From: a bacterium
GTDB taxonomy: Bacteria; Cyanobacteriota; Vampirovibrionia; Gastranaerophilales; Gastranaerophilaceae
NCBI GenBank assembly: GCA_017626055.1
Contig: JAGAJM010000027.1
Span: forward strand, 62,001 to 126,000
Length of the DNA stretch: 64,000 nt
Reading direction: 5' to 3'
The notes under the pieces are model-generated. The model was not told the DNA's origin, ran no database searches, and saw nothing but the letters and a program-made list of their open reading frames with translations. This document shows positions 52,961 through 61,286 of the stretch, piece after piece. Within the stretch, counting starts at the first letter, position 1, and each line of letters begins with the position of its first letter. The position numbers were made by a program, and so were the translations under genes.

Positions 52961-54085
52961 CTATCTAGCAAAATAATCGTCGATAATTTCCCTAATTATT
53001 TGGGCTGAATTCCCAACACCATATGGGTTTTGAGCAGTAAGACGAGTTTGTTCCCTTTCTTTTGAAAGAATTTCAGAAGACAAAGAAACTATCTTGTCAT
53101 AATCTGCACCAACAAGCACTGAAACCCCTGCATCTATACCTTCTTGACGCTCTGTTTCATATCTCATAACAAGAGTTGGGCAACCAAAAGATGGTGCTTC
53201 TTCTTGAATACCGCCAGAATCAGTCAGAATAAGTTTTGCATTCTTCATTAAATAAACCAAATATGGATAATCCAAAGGTTTAAGTAAGAATACATTTTCA
53301 TATTCACCCAATCTTGAATGAATTTTACATTTTACATTTGGATTTGGATGAACTGGTATTACAAACTTGTGATCAGTATAAGTTTTTACTAGACATTCAA
53401 TTGCGTCTAGAATTCTATCAATACGTTCACCATGATTTTCTCTACGATGAGCAGTAATTAAGACCAATTTATCGTCTATCTCAATACCCTCTGAATTAAA
53501 GAAACTCTTTGCTTGAGCCATTGTATTTTCAGACAAACAGAATAAAGCATCTATTACAGTATTACCAGTAACATAGATTTTAGATTCTGAAATATCTTCT
53601 CTCAATAAAGCTTGTTTGTTTTTCTCTGTCGGAGCAAAATGCAAATCGGCAACTCGTGATGTCATTTGACGCATAACTTCTTCAGGAAATGGTTCATAAA
53701 TATCATAAGAACGTAATCCTGCTTCAACGTGAAAGACAGGAATTTTACGATAAAAGCTAGCTAATGCACCACAAAGAACAGTCATTGTATCACCTTGAAC
53801 AATAGTTGCATCGATTCGATTATCAACAAATACCTTATCTAATGATGTTAAAATGCGAGCTTGAACTTCTGATAAAGTTTGGTTTTCTCGCATACAATCC
53901 AAATTAATATCTGCTTGTAAACCAAAATAAGCTAAAGTTTGATTTGAAAGTTCTTTTTGTTGCTCTGTATTAGATACGATAACTCTGTATTTATCAGGGT
54001 ATTTCTTCAATTCTAAAATAACTGGAGCTAATTTTATAACTTCAGGACGAGTCCCAAAAACAAACAATATATTCTTCTTATTCAT
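52961..54085 (-). CDS. wecB: UDP-N-acetylglucosamine 2-epimerase (non-hydrolysing)
   Basis: Interconverts UDP-GlcNAc and UDP-ManNAc for wall teichoic-acid-like, ECA-like or capsule polymers. 374 residues. Family signature: VFGTRPEVIKLAPVILEL (about 9-26), VVQGDTMTVL-type segment (seen as IVQGDTMTVLCGALASF), FHVEAGLRSYD (about 117-127), HRRENHGERID and LTDSGGIQEEAPSFG (near 283-297). It stands alone, convergent with the exported 215-residue gene. Confidence 0.95.
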   Translation of the reverse strand: MNKKNILFVFGTRPEVIKLAPVILELKKYPDKYRVIVSNTEQQKELSNQTLAYFGLQADINLDCMRENQTLSEVQARILTSLDKVFVDNRIDATIVQGDTMTVLCGALASFYRKIPVFHVEAGLRSYDIYEPFPEEVMRQMTSRVADLHFAPTEKNKQALLREDISESKIYVTGNTVIDALFCLSENTMAQAKSFFNSEGIEIDDKLVLITAHRRENHGERIDRILDAIECLVKTYTDHKFVIPVHPNPNVKCKIHSRLGEYENVFLLKPLDYPYLVYLMKNAKLILTDSGGIQEEAPSFGCPTLVMRYETERQEGIDAGVSVLVGADYDKIVSLSSEILSKEREQTRLTAQNPYGVGNSAQIIREIIDDYFAR

Positions 54086-54193
54086 AATAATAAAGTCTAT
54101 TATAAAAAAGAAATAAATTCAATTAACGATATATCTAATTTACCAATACAAAAACTGCTACAAATGGATAAACATAATAAAAAGGAGGTTCAA

Positions 54194-54430
54194 ATGTTTG
54201 ACTTATTCATATTAGAAACTTGCCCATACTGTAAAAAAGTAATGGATTTTTTAGAAGAAAACAATATCAAATATCACAAATTTGACATAATAAATAAAGA
54301 TAATGTCTTAAGATTATTGTCAATTGGAGGAAAAGAACAAGTCCCATTTCTATACAACGAGGACACTAATGACAAAATCTACGAATCAGACGACATCATT
54401 GAATACATAAAAAAGACACTCAGCAATTAA
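54194..54430 (+). CDS. Glutaredoxin
   Basis: Thiol-disulfide oxidoreductase. I start at ATG 54194, directly after an aaaggaggt site (a further 10 in-frame codons precede it). The 78-residue product has the redox CPYC motif (about 9-12), the cis-Pro QVPFL (near 54-58) and a C-terminal YESDDIIEYIKK helix. With trxB in the same window, both the thioredoxin and glutaredoxin branches are represented, although no glutathione genes are seen. Confidence 0.93.
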   Translation: MFDLFILETCPYCKKVMDFLEENNIKYHKFDIINKDNVLRLLSIGGKEQVPFLYNEDTNDKIYESDDIIEYIKKTLSN

Positions 54431-54448
54431 ACTGAGTGCCTTTAAATT
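54415..54448. terminator. Bidirectional terminator between glutaredoxin and rpsG
   Basis: cactcag / ctgagtg 7-bp stem, 8-base loop. The minus side, following rpsG, has TTTTTT after the stem; the plus side has TTTAAATTT. Confidence 0.85.
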
Positions 54449-54464
54449 TATAACTAACTATGAA

Positions 54465-54935
54465 TTAGTATCTGTAATGAGCGAAAGCTTTGTTAGCTTC
54501 AGCCATTTTGTGAGTATCTTCACGTTTTTTGCAAGCTGCACCTTGACCGTTTGAAGCATCGATTAATTCATTAGTTAATTTTTCGATAAATGATTTACCG
54601 CCTCTTTTCTTAGCTGATTCGATCAACCAAGAAGAAGAAAGAGCGAAACCTCTATCTGCTTTAACTTCGATAGGAACTTGGTAAGTAGAACCACCGATAC
54701 GACGAGCTTTAACTTCCAATAATGGAGTTGCGTTAGTCATCGCTTTTTGGAAAATTTCGATTGGATCTTCATTAGTTCTTTCTTTAATTTTTTCCATTGT
54801 TGCATAGAAAATTTTCTCAGCTAATGATTTTTTACCACGTCTCATAATTCTGTTGATGAATTTAGAAATATCAACGCTATTGTAAACTGGGTCTGCTAAA
54901 GGTATTCTTCTTGCAGGTTTAGAACGTCTAGACAT
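54465..54935 (-). CDS. rpsG: 30S ribosomal protein S7
   Basis: Primary 16S rRNA-binding protein that nucleates the 30S head. 156 residues with the normal motifs RRGKKSLAEKIFY, MTNATPLLEVKARRIGGSTY and the C-terminal RKREDTHKMAEANKAFAHYR (here KKREDTHKM). It overlaps rpsL by one base. fusA and tuf, the usual downstream str-operon genes, are absent; a terminator follows instead. Confidence 0.98.
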   Translation of the reverse strand: MSRRSKPARRIPLADPVYNSVDISKFINRIMRRGKKSLAEKIFYATMEKIKERTNEDPIEIFQKAMTNATPLLEVKARRIGGSTYQVPIEVKADRGFALSSSWLIESAKKRGGKSFIEKLTNELIDASNGQGAACKKREDTHKMAEANKAFAHYRY

Positions 54936-55321
54936 TATTTCTTACCTCCTTTAGCATTTTTCTTAGCACCATATTTAGATCTACTTTGAGCTCTGTTAGC
55001 AACACCTGCAGTATCTAAAGTACCACGAACGATGTGATAACGAACACCAGGTAAATCCTTAACACGACCACCACGGATAAGAACAACACTGTGTTCTTGT
55101 AAGTTGTGACCGATACCTGGGATGTATGAAGTAACTTCAAATCCGTTTGTTAATCTTACTCTGGCTACTTTTCTAAGTGCTGAGTTTGGTTTTTTAGGGG
55201 TTGTAGTGTAAACCCTTGTACATACACCACGTCTTTGAGGACAATTCATCAAAGCTGGTGATTTTGTTTTGTCTTGTAGCTTTTTACGTTCAGAACGTAC
55301 AAGCTGGTTAATAGTTGGCAT
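54935..55321 (-). CDS. rpsL: 30S ribosomal protein S12
   Basis: Decoding-centre protein. I start at the ATG at 55321 after a clear aaggag site; a longer frame to 55345 is not used. The product is 128 residues and has the conserved streptomycin-region [20 protein letters not shown] and [20 protein letters not shown], with the wild-type Lys residues. It is preceded by an approximately 150-nt structured leader, and its downstream partner rpsG overlaps it. Confidence 0.98.
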   Translation of the reverse strand: MPTINQLVRSERKKLQDKTKSPALMNCPQRRGVCTRVYTTTPKKPNSALRKVARVRLTNGFEVTSYIPGIGHNLQEHSVVLIRGGRVKDLPGVRYHIVRGTLDTAGVANRAQSRSKYGAKKNAKGGKK

Positions 55322-55475
55322 AATTTCTCCTTTTAATTTTACCAATTACCCTACGCTAAGCTAATTTAGGGTGCTTGGGCGTCGCTACCCTGCTTTTACT
55401 TTCGTACTAACCGTCAAATCCAGCACGAAAATTTCGGCTAGTATCCATAACTATCAAACATCAAGCATAACCAAA
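55322..55475 (-). promoter_or_regulatory. Structured 5' leader of rpsL with mutually exclusive hairpins
   Basis: In transcript order: an 8-bp stem ACTAGCCG/CGGTTAGT (55442-55435 with 55413-55406, one G-U pair), then AGGGT (55391-55387) able to pair with ACCCT (55372-55368), and a second ACCCTA (55372-55367) able instead to pair with TAGGGT (55353-55348) just before the ribosome-binding site. Pairing of ACCCT cannot serve both, so the leader can switch. It is also richer in G and C than the neighbourhood. The -35-like TTGACA is at 55481-55476. Confidence 0.55.
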
Positions 55476-55514
55476 TGTCAACACTATATTAAGATTTGAA
55501 CATAGTTTAGCCTG

Positions 55515-55922
55515 CTATCTAACAGAGTTATCAATAATTCTGGAAACCCAGAAAACTCTAGGTCTTCTACCTAACAATGAAATCATTGCCATATAAATAG
55601 TTAAACCAATCATAAACACTTGAATTAGCGAATAATCAAATAAAACTGGTCGATTAAACTGGAATGTAATAGTCGCTACAAGATAATTCAAAAATGGGAT
55701 ATAAGACAAGAATTTCAAAATCAATCCAAACCCAAAAGACAAAACAAAATACAATAACGAGATAAAGATTGACTGAAATACATTGTAGCGTACAAAACGT
55801 GATGGCATCTTTTTGGCAACAAAAAGCACGATACAATAAATCATACCGAACCAACCTGCAGTAATATACGACAAGAACGCCACTAATCTATCGACTATTC
55901 CGACAGAACGACGTTTACGCAT
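55515..55922 (-). CDS. Tic20-like membrane protein
   Basis: 135 residues with four predicted membrane spans (about 12-32, 45-65, 75-90, 98-118). The segment MPSRFVRYNVFQSIFISLLY (about 39-58), placed before the second span, recalls the PSxFVRxHAxQA motif of cyanobacterial Tic20-family proteins, the bacterial relatives of a plastid import translocon component. Function in bacteria is unclear. It overlaps the TPR gene by one base. Confidence 0.7.
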   Translation of the reverse strand: MRKRRSVGIVDRLVAFLSYITAGWFGMIYCIVLFVAKKMPSRFVRYNVFQSIFISLLYFVLSFGFGLILKFLSYIPFLNYLVATITFQFNRPVLFDYSLIQVFMIGLTIYMAMISLLGRRPRVFWVSRIIDNSVR

Positions 55923-56977
55923 TATATTTCTCCACGAACTGATTTAACGTAATCATCCATTACTTGAGAATAAATCAATCTATACTCATCATTTTCTGGA
56001 GCAAGGCTAATTGAAGCTTTATATGAAGAAATAGCTTGTTCAATATCTTTATCTAAGTAATGAGCATTACCCAATAGCATATATGTTTCTGCATCATTTG
56101 GAGCTACTTGAAGTGATTTTTTATACAAAGTAATCGCTTCAGGAATTCTATCCAAACTTGTATATAAGTTAGCTAAAAGCACATAAGCATTAGGAGATTG
56201 AGAATCAAACTCGATAGCTTTCTTAAACATAGCTTCAGCAGCAGCAAATTCCTTGAACTCAGTCAATGAAATCGCATAACAAATATAAATTTTATACTTA
56301 TCATCAGTCATAGAAAGAGCTTTGTCGTAATACAAATAAGCCTGTTTTTGATCTTTCATAAGAGTAAGTGCATTTGCTATACAAACGGCAATTAACTCAT
56401 TATCTGGATTAAGAACAAAAACTTTCTTAAATAATTTCAAAGCTGTTTCATAATCAAACAATTTAAAACAAACATTACCCATATCAATTAAAGCGTTGAT
56501 ATTTTCTGGATCTAAAGATAATGCTTTTTCATAGTACGCTTTTGCTTCAACATAATCTTCAATATCTTGATACAATAAAGCGATTGCATTATAAATTTCT
56601 GGATTAGAAGAATGTAAATCAATTGCTCTATTATAGTAGAACAATGCTTTTGAAAAATTCTTCCACTCTGCAAAAACATTACCAATATTATAATAAATCA
56701 GATAGTTTTTAGGGTTAACTTCTAAGGCTCTGTTATAATATTGCAAAGATTTTCTAAAATCTCTTTCATAGAACCACATAGTTCCCATACCTACAAGAGC
56801 CTGAACATCATCAGGTTTAATTGCAAGTAAACTATCCAAAACACTCATCACTTTATCATAATCTTGTTGTTGCATATACAACTCAGATAAAGCATGATAA
56901 TTCTCAATAACATTAGGCTCTTTCGCCATTTTTACGACTAAGTCGTTAATCTTCTCATTTAAACTCATATTTTCCAT
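55922..56977 (-). CDS. TPR-repeat protein
   Basis: 351 residues made of about nine tetratricopeptide repeats with the typical WxxLGxxYxxxxxYxxAxxxYxxAxxxxPxN pattern, e.g. AIDLHSSNPEIYNAIALLYQ and FKKAIEFDSQSPNAYVLLAN. No signal peptide. TPR scaffolds mediate protein-protein contact; the one-base overlap with the Tic20-like gene suggests the two proteins are made together and may form a membrane complex. Confidence 0.88.
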   Translation of the reverse strand: MENMSLNEKINDLVVKMAKEPNVIENYHALSELYMQQQDYDKVMSVLDSLLAIKPDDVQALVGMGTMWFYERDFRKSLQYYNRALEVNPKNYLIYYNIGNVFAEWKNFSKALFYYNRAIDLHSSNPEIYNAIALLYQDIEDYVEAKAYYEKALSLDPENINALIDMGNVCFKLFDYETALKLFKKVFVLNPDNELIAVCIANALTLMKDQKQAYLYYDKALSMTDDKYKIYICYAISLTEFKEFAAAEAMFKKAIEFDSQSPNAYVLLANLYTSLDRIPEAITLYKKSLQVAPNDAETYMLLGNAHYLDKDIEQAISSYKASISLAPENDEYRLIYSQVMDDYVKSVRGEI

Positions 56978-57136
56978 GTCTATATTGTAGCTTATAAACC
57001 ATTTTTTGTAAATCGATTAACAGAATTTAATAAAAAGAAGTTATGAAGGAAAGCAGCTAAGCTACTAAGAGACGAAAGCACTTAGCTAACTAACTCCACA
57101 GCCGCTCAACCCCCTAACATCCTAACTGCTTTTTAA
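56978..57136. other. Non-coding stretch with a G+C-richer patch
   Basis: Between the TPR gene and the next terminator. 57050-57120 is enriched in G and C and contains imperfect inverted copies of gctaagctactaag and cttagctaactaac. I see no open frame or RNA gene. It resembles the patches beside the two tRNA genes in composition only. Confidence 0.35.
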
Positions 57137-57170
57137 CGCAAAAAAGCTCTCGGATAATCCCGAGAGCTTT
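57137..57170 (-). terminator. Terminator after the 193-residue coiled-coil gene
   Basis: aaagctctcgg / ccgagagcttt 11-bp stem, 6-base loop, followed on the minus strand by TTTTTTGCG. Confidence 0.9.
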
Positions 57171-57191
57171 GCGAAATCTGTGTTATTTCCC

Positions 57192-57773
57192 CTAGCCTTG
57201 ACCTGTGTAATTTGGTGCAAGATTTTTTGCGTCTGCAGATTCCATCTTCTTGCAAGCTTCGTAATCTGCGTTTGCAATTTGAATTTGTGATTCTAACGAA
57301 TCTTTTTCTGTTTGAAGAGAATCTTGTTCCTGTTTTAAAGGTTCCAACATGTAATCGTTCATGTTTTCGTATTTCTCTTCGATTTGGTTTTTCAATTGAG
57401 CTAACATCATCTCGTTGTTGGCTTTCATTTGTGTTTGATACTGAGTGAATCTGCCGTATGCTTCACGATCAGCTTGAGTCATTTCAGTACCACCATTGTT
57501 CCAGCCACCAGCGCCACAGAATAAGCTAATTTGTTCGCTTGTGAAGCCTCCCGCAGTTTGAATAACACCAAGCATGTTTTGATTAGCGAACGATGCTTGA
57601 GCAGTCAACTGGTTCAACTCCATTTTCTTCTGTGTTTCGATCATTTTGCTCATTGTTTCAACTTGGCGTGTTGCACGTCTCAATCTAGTTTGGACGCGCA
57701 TCATTCGAGCTTGAAGGTCTCTGACCCTTCTGCCCGCAGCCAATTTTCCGAATGCGCCTAATAAGAAACTCAT
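57192..57773 (-). CDS. Coiled-coil protein of unknown function, axial-protein-like layout
   Basis: 193 residues with a short N-terminal hydrophobic/Gly segment (MSFLLGAFGKLAAGRRV), long helices (about 15-70 and 110-180, with QTEKDSLESQIQIANAD near 155-171) and an acidic tail ending in Asn-Tyr-Thr-Gly-Gln-Gly. A middle loop contains FCGAGGWNNGG (near 85-95). The arrangement of terminal helices and the Gln/Ala/Met-rich sequence recall the 748-residue protein at 49191, though I cannot prove homology. Its promoter region includes a CTTTATATA box (57811-57819). Confidence 0.65.
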   Translation of the reverse strand: MSFLLGAFGKLAAGRRVRDLQARMMRVQTRLRRATRQVETMSKMIETQKKMELNQLTAQASFANQNMLGVIQTAGGFTSEQISLFCGAGGWNNGGTEMTQADREAYGRFTQYQTQMKANNEMMLAQLKNQIEEKYENMNDYMLEPLKQEQDSLQTEKDSLESQIQIANADYEACKKMESADAKNLAPNYTGQG

Positions 57774-57810
57774 TGTAGTAATCCTTGTGTTGTTAAAGTG
57801 TCCTCGTATT

Positions 57811-57819
57811 TATATAAAG
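57811..57819 (-). promoter_or_regulatory. CTTTATATA promoter-like box ahead of the coiled-coil gene
   Basis: Minus strand ACTTTATATAAATACGAG, about 40 bp upstream of the start codon; one of four similar boxes. Confidence 0.4.
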
Positions 57820-57883
57820 TATTTGTTTATTTCATAATTGCTTTTTTGTTTGCATCATGTTAAGAAATGTTACAAACCGAATT

Positions 57884-57897
57884 TATACTCGAGTATA
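57884..57897. promoter_or_regulatory. 14-bp perfect palindrome
   Basis: TATACTCGAGTATA, in the 246-bp gap between two divergent genes. Shares the CGAGTAT word with the palindrome at 9035. A possible operator for either gene. Confidence 0.35.
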
Positions 57898-58019
57898 TAA
57901 CATCAGCCAAAAGCAATATATACTGCCGTATTTACCACATTATAGACACTTGATAAAAACTCACATTTTATGTATCATTTGAAGTGATTTTAAATAAATA
58001 TTCATGGGGATTTTGTAAC

Positions 58020-59063
58020 ATGCTAAAAAAATATATCAATCCAAAGACATTAATTTTTGCCGCATTACTAATAATTGTATTAATATTTAGTCCAAAAGTT
58101 TCTGGATTACTTATGGTACTTTTTGCATCTTTTGTTTTTGCGGCAGCACTTAATCCATTTGTTAACAAGCTACAAGATAAGATTAAAAATCGTGCAGTTT
58201 CTGCCGCAATTGTCGTGGTAACATCAGTAATAGCGTTATTTGCTTTGATATTACCAATTATTGTTATGTGCTACAAAGAAATCGAGTTATTTATATCTTT
58301 AATGCCACAAAAAGCACAAAACTTGTACACATTTATCACAAACACAAAACTATATGGTAAATCCCTATCACAATTTATACCAATGGACAACATTGCAAAC
58401 GCATCTACAAATATTGCCCAAAATGTCTTAAACCAATCATTAAATATAACAATGGGGGTTGGACAAACAATATTCATAATTTTGGCATTAACAATGTTTA
58501 TCTATTACATCTTAGTTGATAGAACATACTTAAGAAACAAATTCTTAGAATTTTTCCCACCAGATTTGAAAGAAAAAGCTGGGGTAATTTTATACAATAT
58601 AACTTCAAGAGTAGGTAATTACGTGAGAGCTCAAGTGCTATCAATGATTACTGTGGGTGTTATGGTAACTCTTGAAGTAGCATTACTTGGGATAGATTAT
58701 CCAATTTTACTAGGTTTAATTGCGGGTATTTGCGAAATTATTCCACTATTAGGACCTGCAATCGCAATCGCAATATTAGCAGCAATCGCATTTCCGCTTG
58801 GCTGGACAAAAATTGTCATTGCCGTACTTCTATTCTTAGCTATTCAACAAATTTCTAATTACGTAATAAGACCATTCTTGTTTGGCAAATTCATGAAATT
58901 ACACCCTATCAACATTATGGTTGCGATTTTCGTCGCTGAAGAATTCTTAGGCGTATGGGGGGTTATTTTATCACCAGCAATTGCTGCTACAATTTGCGTA
59001 CTTGTAGATGAACTATATTTGACACCAATTAATGAAAAAGAAACAGGTGCCAACGTTGAGTAA
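58020..59063 (+). CDS. AI-2E-family transporter (PerM/YdiK-type)
   Basis: 347 residues from the ATG at 58020, with ggggatt upstream; the frame extends back to a GTG at 57984. Seven or eight membrane spans and the family hallmarks ICEIIPLLGPAIAIAI (near 240-255) and ISNYVIRPFLFGKFMKLHP (about 280-298). Members export small molecules or are of unknown substrate; a few act on autoinducer-2. The 3' end overlaps the following radical SAM gene by 32 bp, so the two are translationally linked. Confidence 0.9.
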   Translation: MLKKYINPKTLIFAALLIIVLIFSPKVSGLLMVLFASFVFAAALNPFVNKLQDKIKNRAVSAAIVVVTSVIALFALILPIIVMCYKEIELFISLMPQKAQNLYTFITNTKLYGKSLSQFIPMDNIANASTNIAQNVLNQSLNITMGVGQTIFIILALTMFIYYILVDRTYLRNKFLEFFPPDLKEKAGVILYNITSRVGNYVRAQVLSMITVGVMVTLEVALLGIDYPILLGLIAGICEIIPLLGPAIAIAILAAIAFPLGWTKIVIAVLLFLAIQQISNYVIRPFLFGKFMKLHPINIMVAIFVAEEFLGVWGVILSPAIAATICVLVDELYLTPINEKETGANVE

Positions 59064-60588
59064 CGAAATATTTTTATACGAAAGACCTATAAAAAAAGAT
59101 TATGATTTTAATATGTGGTTCTTTTTCCCAGGACCAGAATCTTTTGCAATGTCATCACTTGGATATTTGTGGCTATACAGAGCAATTGATATGCTTGATG
59201 GTATAGATATTGAAAGAGTTTACTCTGATACAAAAACAACAAGAATTATGAGGGATAAAATCGACCTAATTGGTATGTCTTTCACTTTCGACACTGATTT
59301 TATGGCGATTTTTAAGTTCTTAGAATGGAATAAATATGGACTAAAAGCAAAAGACCGAAAAGAAACTGATCCTATTATTTTTGCTGGCGGACCTGTAATT
59401 AGTTCAAACCCAGAACCATACAAAGAGATTTTTGATTTTATGATTATCGGTGATGGTGAAGATACTAATTTAGATGCTACAAAACTTTGTCATGAACTAA
59501 AAGATAAACCAAAATCAGAAATACTTTTAGAACTTAGTAAGATGGAAGGGGTTTACGTTCCTTCCTTAAACAAAACAGTTAAGAAAATTACAAAAAAACT
59601 AACGGAGTGTATTTACACACCAATCATTAGTGATGGAGCTTTTTTCCCAAATACATTTATTTTAGAAGTAGAAAGAGGTTGTGCAAATCGTTGTGGATTT
59701 TGCCTAGCATCATATCTTAATTTACCAATTAGATTTGTAGATTATGAAAAAATCATTAAAACAATAGAACTAGGCTTACAACACACAAACAAAATCGCTT
59801 TACTGGGCGCACAAATCACGGCTCATCCGAGATTTAAAGACATATGCAAATACATCGAAGAAAAAATTGATAATGGGCAAGATATAGAAATGAGCGTATC
59901 TTCATTGAGAGTGGATTCATTCATTCCAGAAGTCGTTAATACTCTAGTCAAAGCAGGACAAAAGAACCTTACTTTAGCAATTGAAGCTGGCAGTGAACGC
60001 CTACGTAGAGTAATCAACAAAAACCTTACAGAAGGGCAAATTTACAAAGCAATAGATGTTGCAAGAGATTGTGGACTTAAAGGTATTAAATTCTATGGCA
60101 TGATAGGACTACCAACAGAAACTCAAGAAGATATCGAAGAAATTGTAAATTTATCAAAGAGAATAAAACAAAAATACAAAGGCTTTGATATTAACTTCGG
60201 ATTTTCAACATTTGTACCTAAAGCAAATACCCCATTCCAATGGTTCGGAAGAGAAGACGAAAAATCCTTAGAGAAAAAATCTAATTACCTAAAGAAAGAA
60301 TTACATAAACTAGGAATTCAAATAAGTATTTCAAGTGCAAAGTGGGATTATTATCAAGCATTACTATCACGTGGGGATGAAAACTTGGCGGATTATGTTA
60401 TTGAAGTTTACAAACAAGGTGGAAAACTTGGAGCATACAAAAAAGTTGCAAAAGAAATGAATATAAATACAGATTATTACGCAACCGAAACCTATTCTTA
60501 CGACAAACCACTACCTTGGGATTTTATAGAAATAAAACCAGGCAAAGAATTCTTAATGGAAGAAGCTAAACAATTAGTTAATCGATAA
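59032..60588 (+). CDS. B12-binding-type radical SAM protein
   Basis: 518 residues. An N-terminal B12-binding-like domain (about 20-170, with IFAGGPVISSNPEPYKEIFD) is followed by a radical SAM core with the cluster Cys in ERGCANRCGFCLAS (near 215-228) and EAGSERLRRVINKNLTEGQI downstream. It resembles the front half of the 846-residue protein at 32066 in order and motifs (AGSxRLRxVIxKNxT, FVPKxxTPFQW), so it is probably a paralogue without the DUF2344 part. It may start instead at the TTG at 59056, where the overlap with the transporter gene would be 8 bp. Confidence 0.88.
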   Translation: MKKKQVPTLSNEIFLYERPIKKDYDFNMWFFFPGPESFAMSSLGYLWLYRAIDMLDGIDIERVYSDTKTTRIMRDKIDLIGMSFTFDTDFMAIFKFLEWNKYGLKAKDRKETDPIIFAGGPVISSNPEPYKEIFDFMIIGDGEDTNLDATKLCHELKDKPKSEILLELSKMEGVYVPSLNKTVKKITKKLTECIYTPIISDGAFFPNTFILEVERGCANRCGFCLASYLNLPIRFVDYEKIIKTIELGLQHTNKIALLGAQITAHPRFKDICKYIEEKIDNGQDIEMSVSSLRVDSFIPEVVNTLVKAGQKNLTLAIEAGSERLRRVINKNLTEGQIYKAIDVARDCGLKGIKFYGMIGLPTETQEDIEEIVNLSKRIKQKYKGFDINFGFSTFVPKANTPFQWFGREDEKSLEKKSNYLKKELHKLGIQISISSAKWDYYQALLSRGDENLADYVIEVYKQGGKLGAYKKVAKEMNINTDYYATETYSYDKPLPWDFIEIKPGKEFLMEEAKQLVNR

Positions 60589-60589
60589 T

Positions 60590-61216
60590 TTAACCTAAAG
60601 GCACATAATCTGAATAAACCAAACTTGCCCAACTATCAAAATAGCTAATTTGTGTTGCGCTACCTGTTCTAATAAATATATTAGGTAATTTATCAGCAGG
60701 GATATCTAAAGCCGCACAAATTGCAGCCTGAATAACTTCAGGATGAGTAACTATGATAATCCTGTTCCCAACATTTTGTGCAACAAGCTCATCAACAACT
60801 TTCTTAACTCTTGAAATAAATTCAACAGAACTTTCAGCACCAGCCATAGTTTTTTTATCAGGTTCTGCCAAAATTTTAGCAAGACCTTCTGGATATTTTT
60901 TCAAAACTTGCCCAAAAGTAAGTCCATTCCACTCACCACAAGCTCTTGTTTTTAATTCATCAAGAACAACATATTCCTTTTTGAAAACCTTTGCAACCAT
61001 CATTGCGGATTGAATAGTACGTATAGATGGAGATGTGTAAATAACATCATTTTTTACACCACGAGCTTTTAAATACTTGGACAAAGTTTCCATTTCTTCC
61101 ACACCAAGCTCAGAAAGTGGTGGATAATTCTCAGCATCAGAAAATCTACCCTCTTCAGAGTAAATTGTAGCCCCGTGACAAATAAATGTAATTTTGCATT
61201 TTCTATGGAAATACAT
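60590..61216 (-). CDS. Histidine phosphatase (phosphoglycerate-mutase fold) with altered RHG motif
   Basis: 208 residues. The fold markers are present: ITFICHGATIYSEEGRFSD (about 9-27), IYTSPSIRTIQSA (near 59-71), the Glu region LKTRACGEWNGLTFGQV and the second His in IVTHPEVIQAA (near 155-165). The canonical Arg of the first motif (RHG) is Cys here (CHG), while the catalytic His is kept. This may alter phosphate binding or make the enzyme weak. Substrate unknown; probably a small-molecule or protein phosphatase. Confidence 0.82.
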   Translation of the reverse strand: MYFHRKCKITFICHGATIYSEEGRFSDAENYPPLSELGVEEMETLSKYLKARGVKNDVIYTSPSIRTIQSAMMVAKVFKKEYVVLDELKTRACGEWNGLTFGQVLKKYPEGLAKILAEPDKKTMAGAESSVEFISRVKKVVDELVAQNVGNRIIIVTHPEVIQAAICAALDIPADKLPNIFIRTGSATQISYFDSWASLVYSDYVPLG

Positions 61217-61286
61217 AAGACCGCCTTAATAATATTATAGCATACTTTTTGTTTTTGCGGTAGTATATAGAAAAAAGGAGATATAC

